DNA from: Axinella damicornis
Lineage: Eukaryota; Porifera; Demospongiae; Axinellida; Axinellidae
Length of the DNA stretch: 64,000 nucleotides
Direction of reading: 5' to 3'
Assembly: GCA_963931865.1 (NCBI GenBank)
Contig: OZ007511.1
Location: 983,836 to 1,047,835 of the forward strand
Positions 43,991 through 55,900 of the stretch are shown here, piece by piece. The notes below the pieces were generated by a model. The model ran no database searches, was not told the DNA's origin, and saw only the letters and a program-made list of their open reading frames with translations. Numbering within the stretch: position 1 is the stretch's first letter; every line of letters begins with the position of its first letter. The position numbers were made by a program, and so were the translations under genes.

Positions 43991-44803
43991 GCCGTGCAAT
44001 TTCAGTCTAAATCTGCATTCTTACTATACAGCTTTAGTACAGTGAATTAAAACGCTATATGATTAAGGACTGAATTTGAATGCTTCCATCGCCCCAATAT
44101 TGCATTGCAAAATTTATATTGTATTCATGCTTCCTTGCTCAATATTGCATTGAATTTAAATTGTATTCATGCTTCAATGGTTTGACCCCTTAATTTTAGT
44201 GGATTAATTGCAAGTGACTTAAACGTTCCCCACTATAAGAGAATATCAGACACGGGCTGTTTAAGTCTGACTTAAACGTTCCCCACGTGTTACGCGTGGG
44301 ACAAGTGACTTATACGTTCCCTACGTGTTACGCGTGGGACAGGTGACTTATACGTTCCCCACGTGTTACACGTGGGAAATATTGCAGTTTTAAGTCATAT
44401 TCTATAGGACCCCCCAATGGCAGCTCGGCAAACTTAAAACGGCCAAAATTCATATTTTGATACAACCATGGATACGTTTGTCTGTAATGAAATTTAAAAT
44501 GAGTGACTACAGCCAAGCAATATCAACAAGAAAAAAGTATAGACACAATAATAGTATGCTGACGATGATCTGGGGAGCTGCTTTACATGAGTGTGATTGA
44601 TCATGTTTCAGAATCGTCAACAATATCAACATTTAGATAAATTTTAATTTTAGACAGGAAATGTCCCTTCAGCCACCTGGCTGGTCCTCCAGGAGTCCTG
44701 CACATCATGTGACAGTACACACAATAACTGCACATTCGTCTACACAAATTACAAAATCATAGCACATACAGTCTGCACATACATGCACACAATTAAGTAC
44801 ACA

Positions 44804-45683
44804 TCAGACTGTAGTCTGCTGGTTTTGAGGCTGGGCAGGAGGGAGGATTGAAGTCCCACCTGTCTGCACCACGTGGCTCTGCATAGGGGCCTGAAGGTTC
44901 TGGGTGGTCATCCTAATTGTAGTATCTGTTGTGCAAGGGGCAAATGGAGACTCGCATGCAGATACAAAGTGTCAGACACCAGGTCACAGACAGGAGAAGC
45001 AGGACCCCAAGAAAAGTACCAACACTGGCTCCAGCTTGTCTAGCAGCTCATTCCTCAGTAGTCAAGTATAGCATAGGCACAGCAAGAAAACTTTAGCAGA
45101 GCTAAATCGTTTTAGAGTTGCGAAACTTTATGTGGTGAAACTTTGTGGTATTAGAACTGTTCAAACATAAATCAGCAGCATTACTCGGATCTCAATTCCT
45201 AACAACTGCAAATGCAGGTGGCAAAAACTCCAACTGTCTCCACACGCAGTCCCCGATTGTCCACCGATGTAGATCTCCAGTCGACCAGATGAGTAGGAGG
45301 AGTTCGAAATCGACCCTCTTGCAAGCCTCAGGTCACCATTTCTCTGAGCTGTGGAGAAATACGCTAACATGTATACCTGCAGCCTCAGATAACTGCAACA
45401 TGAAATGTTGCTTGTCATTATGGTGTTGCACATCTCATTCCCAGGTTCTTTATGAACTGGAAGTGGAATGAGGCTACAATTAATATTAAGCAGAACATCT
45501 CCCCGTCTGGTTTGGTTTGATCCACCCCATGAACTGTATTATACTGTGAAATATCGTTTCATCCTTTTAATTATGATTAAATTATGATTATTACCTTTGA
45601 ACAGGTGCGTTATACTATTGATAACTTACCATGGGTGATGGAAACTGTAGCCAATAGCACAGCAGCCCTTGAAATCCAACCAT
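44804..45683 (-). pseudogene. Gene C relic
   Basis: 45630-45683 matches the gene C leader exon but is 1 bp shorter, which shifts the frame after GLL. 45226-45348 matches the start of an SRCR first half; the conserved Trp is Ser (QSGTACGD), and it breaks off into unrelated frame. 44804-45055 matches the membrane exon but its acceptor is changed and two stops interrupt it. SRCR second halves, LDLa and the microexon are missing. Promoter-side sequence similarity to gene C continues to about 45890. Confidence 0.88.
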
Positions 45684-46757
45684 AGTTCGTATAGTATCTT
45701 ATAGCATGCAAAACTAACTAATTAGCACTAAAAGCAACCCAAGTGGTGGTTGGGATGCAGTAGCAATAGCTAAGCATTCTCACTCTCTTAAGAAGCTTGT
45801 GAGCCATGTGCACCTACAATGGAGACTGCTATAGTGAATAATATGATCTTCACAACAGTGGCGTGTTTGGTATGGAACCCGTACAGATAAGGAATTGGAA
45901 ACTGAAAATGTCCATGCACCAAAAGTAGATTCCTTATAATTAGGTACATAGAATGACATACTGTATTGAACATGCACAACTGCATGGTAGCTACACAAGA
46001 GTGCATGGTTAGCGGTGATTTGCATTCACTGCGCTGGAGTCCTCACTGCAACCACCAAGGCATGCAGTTTACTAATGTAATTAGTTTACGGTGTCAACTC
46101 CGAGAACTCCCTACATTATGTGGCTGGCAGACTATTAAGCTGCACCTTGGGTATGTGGTTGATGAAGATTGCTGAGCTAGCATGCAAAAGGGTGCAGACA
46201 ACACCTGTTTAATCTAAATCCTAGAGCATAGAGCTTACCAGCAGAATGTATAGGGTTAGGTAGACAATTCACTCCAAGGCACACAAAACAGAGTTACAGA
46301 CAGAGTTCCCTGCGCAGGGAATGACATTTGATCTGTATCAATGACTAGGTAAACATACCTCACTAATGAAGAAAACATTCTAGTTTCGGGTTTTAGTAAC
46401 TACAACACAATAACGGTCATCACCTCACTGCAGCTAGGTCAACTATTCCATAGGCTGTTTAAATAGGCATCCAGTGTGAGGCATGCACAGCCAAGCAGTA
46501 CAGGGTTGGGGAGCGCATTTTTTTTTTGCTACCATCTGACCTGCCGTTCTGAAATTACGCAATGTCATTATATCAACTACACACTACAAATTGAACAACT
46601 ATATAGATACTTTCAAGCTCTCTCATTGTAATTTGTGCAGTAATCAGTTCTATATCACACACTCAAACACCAACTGTTCACAATAAGAAGATTATATTCT
46701 TGGTACACTAATAATTTATGCCTAGTATAATTATGTATACGATTTGTCCACTCAGGG

Positions 46758-47149
46758 TTACTGTGGAGGATAGCCATCCTGGAGTGTGGGAGGGTAGGCT
46801 TCCAGAGGTTGGTGGGAACCATTCTGCTGAGCCTGCATCTCTATCTCTACAGGTGGGGCAGACGGTGGAGCCTGCTTGACATCAGCTGGGTAGGACTGTT
46901 CATCGGTAGTCAGTGGGTAGACAGTCTGCTGTGAGTCAGCTGTTACAGCACTGGCAGTGGCAGCTGCCGGTGCTGAGTTGGTTGCAACAGCAGCTGTGTG
47001 TGAGTGCTTGGACGAAGAGTCAGCTGCCCTCACACTTCTAGCAATGCAGAGGCCAGTGACAATGACGATGACAATGGTGATCACCACGAAGAGCACAAAA
47101 GCTGCTACAGTCACTCCCACAATTGTGCCCACACTGGTATTGCCAACCA
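46758..47149 (-). CDS. Gene E last exon: transmembrane and tail
   Basis: Same 392-nt length as in gene D. The stop is TAA where D has TGA. Differences in the tail include [11 protein letters not shown] for [11 protein letters not shown]. Confidence 0.93.
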
Positions 47150-49963
47150 CTAGAGGGTACAAGACATATATTATTACCAAATGATACTGAAATGACCTTC
47201 TCTCATAGGAACATGTAAAGTCAAGTGTTGCAGAGTCAGTACTTGCATACACGCATGCAATTGCATGTGCATGGTTTCATCTGGAGACATGCACCCTCTC
47301 TTCCCAAAACAATTGGATCACACAATAGACACTTCTTTGTGAGAGGGTGCATCTGAAGTAGGAAGGCATTCCACTAGCTAATACACACGCATACAGTGTG
47401 TTCAACCGGCCTGCAAAGTAAACTCGTCTGTGGGATTACATGCTTTGCAGCCCTCTATGATCAGGAAGGGCTGGTCAAGATTGACATGCTGTATACGTTC
47501 TGGAGGGTTTTGCCTCAGAGCCATCTTGACAGGTTTGGGAGGCCTAAGCCCCTTCTGTTTAGCATCAGTGGCTGGCTAGATTTACATACCAGTTACAGTG
47601 GGACTAGCAGGAGTAGCAATGAAGTCAGGAGTAGCAATGAAGGTGCAGTCTCTACTACGCGTGCGAGTACCAGTCTGAGAACAGAAAATTGCCACATCAG
47701 CAGAATGGTTACAATTGTGGGACCCGATTCCTCTGTTTGAGCAGGTAAGAAGGCATGTTTCACCCCCAGTACAGCCAACATCATCCAGCCAGATCCGACC
47801 AGAGCCTGACCCAAACCTGCGGAGGAAGGTGAAATATTGATGACCATTCAGTTAGCATTGTTCCACTGTGGACTAGCCAGGATGCGTTCTGTTTTCAGGT
47901 TGCTTCTGGGGTGGTGAGCCTAGTGACCAGATGCAGTGAGGAACTCACAGGAATAAGAATAACCTGTCCCTGTGTAACTGATCTCAACACTGAAAGCAAC
48001 TACCAGTAATTCGCCACGTGCTCATGCAATTAACTAACTTGAATTATTTTGGCTCATATAACTTGTCAGGGCCCATGCTCGGGCAGGCCTGGGTGTGGCC
48101 ATTGCATAGTGTACTGATTTACATGTAGAATATAATTATGACCAAGCCAATGATGATGTCATCATGTGCTCTTGGGTTTACTCACAAGATCCTGGAACTG
48201 GAAATGATGGGATCCCCGTCAGCAGTGATGAATCCCAGCTGTCGGCAGGCTACAGTTGCATCATTGAAACTAAATGAATCGCTACACACAGTCCCCCACT
48301 GTCCATTGATGAAGGCCTCCAGACGACCAGATGTGTTGTTGGAACTTGAAAGTGACCCTCTTGAAAGCCTCAAATCACCACTCTGAGCTGTGGAGAAACA
48401 ATGATCATATTTGCATGCTAAGCTCAATCAAATACACTCATATTCCTGTCATAGTGATCACACTGCTGAACATGCCAGAATTAGAGCTACTATACGTTCT
48501 CCAGTCATATGACAAGAGCAAAAGCAACACAAAATATTGTCATAGCCACAAAATATTATCATAACCACATCATTTATATCCCAAATCAGTATACCAAACT
48601 CTTAACTCCTCGTAATCCACAATGACGTATGGTGTATATAACATCAAGACTGTGTGTGTACATGTATTCACCATCACTATTACTCATGATACAAATGTGA
48701 CATCATTCGCAGTTTCCACTCAGCAAGCTGACTGGGTATGCATAGGTAGAACATCAATGATTAGGTATTCTGCTGTCAGTCAGTAGTTATGTCATAAGAC
48801 TGTTTTTCCTTTCATAAGAGGTGGTTACCTAGGATTTCTAACTGCAGAGTAGCAGAGGCAATCTGCTCAAACCGATCCATGATGGAAATGGTTACGTTAT
48901 GAGATCCAAGTCCTACAATAAATGGAATATCCACTGTGAACGATCGAGCCAGAGAATTTGAACCTGTATATGTGGATGAGGGAAAAACATGAAATAAAGA
49001 CCAGTTCTTTGCTGGACCTCGGGAACACATAATTATAAGCACTAAGAAGTTGTTGTAAGTAAGGTACATAACTCAGATGTGGACCAGGCTTTCTGCCCAA
49101 ATTCAAAGGTTTCCGTACGGGTTGTATCAATAGTGCATAATGACGTAAAGAGTGGAAGGAAGGGAAGGAGCATGAAACGACCATGATATTCCCAATGGCA
49201 GTCCAGCCAGAATTCACAAGTGACCCCCTTCTGCTGAAATTTAATGTTGCAATGGCCTGGTCACCATGGTAATGTTGCAATGGCCTGGTCCGCCTTGAGA
49301 GATTGGCTGCATTTCAAGTTTGAAGTGAATCAGATGTTGTCATAACCAGACACCATACATCTGAAATACTACCTATCAGCATGGTGTTATAAGAGGATAG
49401 CACTAAAACATTGCCACAGCAACAGAAACCTTGGTTCACATGCAATAGAAACAATAATTGTACACTCTACAATGGGAACCGAAAACATATCACCAAAACA
49501 AAACATTGCACTATGACTGTGACTATGTCAGTAGCACTAGCTATTGATTATGAACCTACATGGGGGGACAGAGATTGCTCCACCATCATATTGACAGACC
49601 GGAGCTGTAGACAGGGGATTGTTAGCTGTGCAGCTGATGCTGCGAGAACTGCCAGAGGGTGTGCGCTCAAGGGAACACCTGATATCTGTTAGAAAGAAGG
49701 CAGATGCACTTATATGTGGTCCTCTGAAATGAACTTCAAGCCCACTACTTTGGTCCCATCAATAGATCTACTGCATGCATGTAGTTACCAGCTGTTGTGG
49801 TAAGATGGTAACCATTTAAGATGCATGAGGGCATACCATACATGGGCACTCTTCTATGTGGAAACACTCATGCAGAAGACAGTTCATGCATGGACCTCTT
49901 TGGTGGACATGTAAGCTACACCACCCATGGACACACCTTTGCAAGATTATTGTACAAGTGAAG

Positions 49964-49999
<36 letters not shown>

Positions 50000-52900
50000 G
50001 CTCAACTTATCATGGTCCAGGATGGGCTAAGACACAAAAGTGGGTATCTATATTATCTACCTATGTTAAGTTAAGATTAGGTTATTAACAGAGCTGTTGT
50101 ATTACTGATTCAAGGATCGAAATCCATTCAAGTGGTAAATGCTGGTATGGTAGGCTACTGCAACAGGTAGGACAAACCCACTTTATTTCAGAATGATGGC
50201 TCAGCTAGGACAGCAAGCCTCATTCTCATGCAGCTGCTGGTTACAGGCCCCTGCCCAGATTTAATCTCGCTGCCGTGGAGAAACTATTGTTGCAAGATAA
50301 ATTCTGGGAGGAGGTCTGCATGTGAATGAGGCTACTTTCAACAAGTAACCGAACATGTATGTGACATTAGTTGGTTACCTAGTGTCGGAGGTGGAAGTTG
50401 GCGGAAAGTGATAGTCTGTGAATCAGATAATCCACGGACATCAGTGACATTGATGTAGACAGTGTGTTCACCAATAGCAAACCGATATATGTCAATATCA
50501 AAACTAAGATCACCTAAAAGGAGAGGAACTCACGTCAAGGATGCATGTAGCTAGCTACATTGCACAAACCCCAAACGTAGCTAAATCGCTAATCTGTTAT
50601 TAGAGGAAGGTATCCTGAAAACCTCTTGTGTTACACAATGATTTTACCAGATCAACCATAGCTATATGCATGCCTAATTCCCTTCAAAACTACATGAATA
50701 CATAGATGCAGCCTACGTATCTACACAATAACCGTTGGAATGTACAAAGCCATGGTCCAGCTAGGAATAGAAATGGCAAGCTAACGTTTCGCAGCAGTAG
50801 CTGGTATGTACAGAACCTACATGTCTCAGGGGGTTGATTGTCGTACACACAGAAAATACGGCGGATTCTTCGCCTGTTGATACTGGTTGAGCACTGAACG
50901 TTGTTTTCAGCACTTACATTCACAATAGCCCGAGGAAGACAGCTGAGATCAACTGTATGATGAAAAGGGTTAAAGATAGGCATCTCAGACCAACTGGATG
51001 AGAAGGGTTTTCTACATACACCACCAACTCCCAATGGCAGATACGTACGTGTCATTACACTCCTGGTAGGGGAAAAATTGTGCCGCGTAAATAATCTAAT
51101 TTAATAATTAAATAATCAAACCTCACAGCACGCAGGAAAGGTCTACAGAGATTCTGACTACACCATCGTGATCGCTATCATGCAGTACACAACCACACAA
51201 TAATTGTGGTGAAACTCACCTTGGTGATGGAGATACAAGCGCTTTTGTCGTGCCGTCGGCCGCCATTGCTCGATCGCTCTCTTCGACGTTGGTTGCCAGT
51301 ACCGTCATACGAAGGGCCCACAAAGATTCTGACCACACAGCCGTAATCGCTGTTGTTCACTGACAGTTACATACCAAAACTCACCGTGCTGGCAAGGCTG
51401 TAAGTGCTGTTATAATTTCGTGTCTTCCCTTTGGTCGTCATTGTTAGCGTTCGACTGAGCGTGGTTGCCACGTGGCATGTGCGTTAATTGGAACGGATTG
51501 CAATAATTAGCTTGCGCTACGGCGAGGCAACCGCGGAGTTGCAACGGCTACCAGGAGTGCGGTTGCCCCTCGTAAATGTCAGGCAAGTTTATTCCAGCCA
51601 GCAAAGAAACCTTTGCTGCCTCGAATGGGATTTCATCCCCCGACCAACTGAGCTAGCTACTGAACATCATAACAGCTAGGTCGGGCTCAAATTGAAATGT
51701 TCAAACTTGGATATGAAGGGACAAACAGCACAGTCAATATTTCAACTTTGAGTGCAAATCTGCTATGTGGTGCCTGCTATGTTGTCAACATTATTACACT
51801 CCTTGTAGGGGAAAAATTGTGCCGCGTAAATAATTAACCTAAACCTCACAGCACGCAGGAAAGGTCTACAGAGATTCTGATTACACCGTCGTGATCACTA
51901 TCATGCAGTGATACAACCACACAATAATTGTGGTGAACTCACCTTGGTGGTGGAGATAGCTACAAGCGCTTTTGACGTGCCGTCGGCCGCCATTGCTCAA
52001 TCGTGCTCTTCGACGTTGGTTGCCAGTAGTCATACAAAGGGTCCACAAAGATTCTGACCACACAGTCGTAATCGCTGTCGTTCACTGACGCTTACATCAC
52101 CGTGCTGTCAAGGTTGTAAGTGCTGCTATAATTTCGTGTCTTCCCTTTGGTCGCCATTGCTAGCGTGCGTTAACGTTCCGTGGCATGTGCGTTAGCGATA
52201 CTTAGCTTGCACTATGGCGAGTCGCAGCCGGTGTTGCAACTGCTACCAGGAGTGCGGTTGCCCCTCGTTAGTAGTGAGCTTTAATTGCTGGAAGTAATGG
52301 AAAATGAACCTTGTTGAGGTACACAGACAATTGGTTGTTGTCTATGAAGGTTTCAGTATAGCCTAATATATATCCCACCTACTATACTAATGCCGTAGAA
52401 GGGGAGGGAGTGTATGAGCCATACGTATTCTCTCCCTCAAGATAACTACACAGGACGTTTATGGTCACATTTCCCTCCCTGTGGCAATTGAACGTGCGCA
52501 TGCTCAAACTGCTCATAGCACAATGCATGATAATGATATTTTAAAAGTTGAAGTTCAAGGTTCTAGCACTATAGTAAAGGTCATATGGATATGAATGTGA
52601 CGAAGCTCAAAGGAGGCAGTAACAAGCGACCTTGCCAGTTTGTAAAGAGGTTAAAAGTCATTGGAAAGTTCGTCGTCACTCACAAACTCCGGGGAGGGGC
52701 TGTGAGCGAGGAAGGGCTAGGACCAGCAATAGAGCTGAAGGTGGAGCTTTTACCAAGGGCAGAGTTTCGTGCACAGTCAGTCCACTCGTACATGCCAAGG
52801 CAGGGAAAGAACAGGCCATGGCTGCAGTTTCTCGAATCTATCGTCACCAATTAAGGTAGCCTCGTATTTACATAGTCGAACGGCACCGGCGATGAGATTC

Positions 52901-55900
52901 AATGGACCAATCAGATGGGATATATAGCAGTTAGAGCACAGTCGCCAGGGATTTATGGCAACGTAAACCAACCTTGTCCTCGGGCGTTTGCCCTCTGACT
53001 CGGTCGTTTGCCCTCTGACTCGGTCGCGGTTTACTGCCATAAATCCCTAGTGACCGGATTCTAACTATTACATAAATTATTGCTTATTCAAAGACAATTT
53101 GGTCACCCTCAGACTGCAGATGCATGGACACACAGCCATGCAACTGACTAAGGTAGGAAACTTCGGTACAGTGATCTCCGAACCAAGCTGACGGATAAAT
53201 TGGCAACATCAAAGTCTACACAAGTTTCAACAAACGTTTGCACCAAACTGCTCCCTCAGCCTGAAAATGCCCTTAAACTCAATTTTAGGGCCCTCAACTA
53301 AACTTAAAGTTTGGACCCTCTCCAAGACCATCACTACATTCAATAAGCTAGACGAGCTCTTTTTCATTCTTTCTTTCTTTTTAGCATTGAAAGATTTCTT
53401 CAAAACACATCAGCTAGAGTGCCAATTTGACACTTGAAAGGGCCACTAGCCACATCAAAGTGACATGCGCCCTCGTTGATTCTGGTGGCCACCATGGGAA
53501 AATGTAAACAGATCAATAACTAATAACAGCATGTGACTGAGTGATGTCATCTTATTAAATGCATGATTTTGTGGATGTTGAGCTTCCTACCTTGATGGTA
53601 ATTTTGATCATGGCCAAGCGTTTAATTATGCTATGAACAAGGTCTCCACCCAATTATGTACTGATCGATGACATCATGCAGACTCTCTTTGGAAACTGTC
53701 CTGCTGTACTTTTTGCTTACTGAAGAGGTACATAGGTGGCAGAGTGGCTTTGAGTGCTAAACATTGTAGTTACCATAACAACAAAAGTTGTGATGAATGT
53801 ACTATAGATGGTTAAGATGGATAGTTATAGCTGGGAGTCGATCTACCAGCACAGACTCACCCATGCAAGAGCACCCAACCCAGAGTAAACATACGTATAG
53901 AGTCTTAATAACTTACTACAGTCAGCCTCATCACTGCCATCAGTGCAGTCTCGAGTCCCATCACAACGGTCATTAAATGAGATGCATGTTCCATTGCTGC
54001 ACCGGAATGCTGTTAGACTATAGAGGCAAGTGGCTAAATGGCAGTGGAGAGCAACAAACACGTCAGGACAGGCTTGAAGCATCAATGGCTGTGGAAACTA
54101 TGGCAGAAATAGGCAGCCTGAGGCATGAATGATAACCCAAGGCAGAAGAGTGCTTTACTTAAACCCTAGCTTCCCATTAATTCAGCAGACAATGCTCCGG
54201 ACATGCATGCAGGGAAAAAAAAACACTTTTTTACTGCTGTGTAGTTGCAGGATGAAAGGCCTCAATTGCCTGTAGCATTCCAATAGCACAAGCCCTGCAT
54301 ATCTCTTCTCCATTGGTATCCTTGTTCATAAACTGTTCATGCAATAATTATATAGCAGCCTCCTGTCTGTAACGTTTTAGTAGCATCTCAGTTTATGCCA
54401 CAAACTCAAAGGAATGGGAAGGCCATGCAGGCCAATCCTCAGATGTTGGCATCACATATCAAAGGGGGGGGGGGGGGGGGGGGGGGGGGGGGGCTTTGAG
54501 CACTTAATATATTATTTTTAAGACAACCACAATAGAGCTAGCTGGGAGTCTATCAGCACGTACTTGCGCCAAACTCAGAGTAAACATACGTATACAGTTG
54601 TAACTTACCACATCGATCCTCATCATCAGTGCAATGTCGAACCCCATCACAACGGTTGTAATACGGGATGCATGCTCCATTGCTGCACCGGAATTCTCTA
54701 CTCCTGCAAGAGGCTGAATGACGGTGGAGAGCAACAATGGTGGCTGTGGAAACTATGACAGAAATAGCCAGCCTGAGGCATGGGCTAGAACCCAAGACAG
54801 AAGAGTGCTTTACTTAAGACCCTAGCAGCCTAGCTTCCCATTCAGCTGTTTATGAAGACCATGTTCTGGACATGGAGGGAAAAAAATCGGATGACGAAAC
54901 CCTGACTATTAGAGTGAAAACATTTTGAATTTCATTCACTACAAACACCAATGTAGTTTGTTTTTTTTACTTCTGTGTGGTTACAGCATGTAAGACCTCA
55001 ATTGCTGGTAGCATTCTAATCCTGCATATGAGGCATATACAAATCCTATGTACAGCACACACTTGGGGAGGGGGCTTTCTTTTTCCGGTACGGCTTAGCA
55101 GTGCAAAAATTGAAATTCGGTCATCATTGGTCAATAAGGGCGCCCCCTGGCAGTATAGCAATGATGGTTTGTAAACAATGAAAACAGAGAAAGAAGGCAG
55201 CTTATCTCGTTATTTGCAGCGAGTCGTTCTTTGCATCTACTGTGACATTTCTTACTGAACAAGGGTCCGTGAATTCGACCATAGATAATAAACACTTGCT
55301 GCACCTATCACCCGGTACACCGCTTGCGCTCAGCTAATTGGGTATCTTCAATCATGCACAGACTGCTGTTCTAGTTTAAGTACTAGGAGAATGCAGGGCA
55401 TTGTAGGGCTTGCCTGACAAACTGACGTACTGCATGCCAATAACTGAGTGGTCGTAGGCTGGGAGGCCCTGGCGGCGCGGTGCAGCTAATAAGGGAAGCT
55501 GGGGGTGGGGCCTGCGATGTAGCCGATTGTCGTTCGGTCTGCAGCTGCAGTTTCAAGTTCGTGGTAGCCTCATTCCCAGTCCCACGCCCAGCTTTTCGCT
55601 GCTTGCCCTACTATACGTACCGCAAGCAACGAAAAGCTGGGCGTGGGACTTGGGAACGAGGCTACACTGTACCTGTACCTGAGAGGAGTACCCCGAGAGA
55701 ATCTCTCCCTCCAGCTGACCTCTGCAAGTCTGTAGTAGCTACATAGTTTGTAGCACCGGCGTAAAGCGTAGCAGGCTCTACTCGGTACTGTCGTGCGGGC
55801 GACTTGTACGTATGTTTCCCTAAGCACGCGGGCGGGCAGCGCAACATTAGGATTTTCCACTTGGATATATGGTCATACGCTAAATTGGACAGACACCAAC

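Larger units (their letters stand above)
41745..44412. mobile_element. 2.67-kb element with long terminal inverted repeats
   Basis: Inverted repeats of roughly 250 bp start GGGTCCTA and contain three CACGTGGGGAA...AAGTCAC units. They are flanked by CCCAAT at 41739-41744 and 44413-44418. Inside are AT-rich sequence, a 159-bp hairpin (43342-43500) and a segment shared with 55.09-55.34 kb. No transposase domain found. It lies between the gene D start and the gene C relic. Confidence 0.8.

Noticed and set aside
52585..52859. Small protein gene of 75-89 codons
   Set aside because: Two overlapping frames are open, neither resembles a known protein, and the segment is within an insertion absent from gene D.
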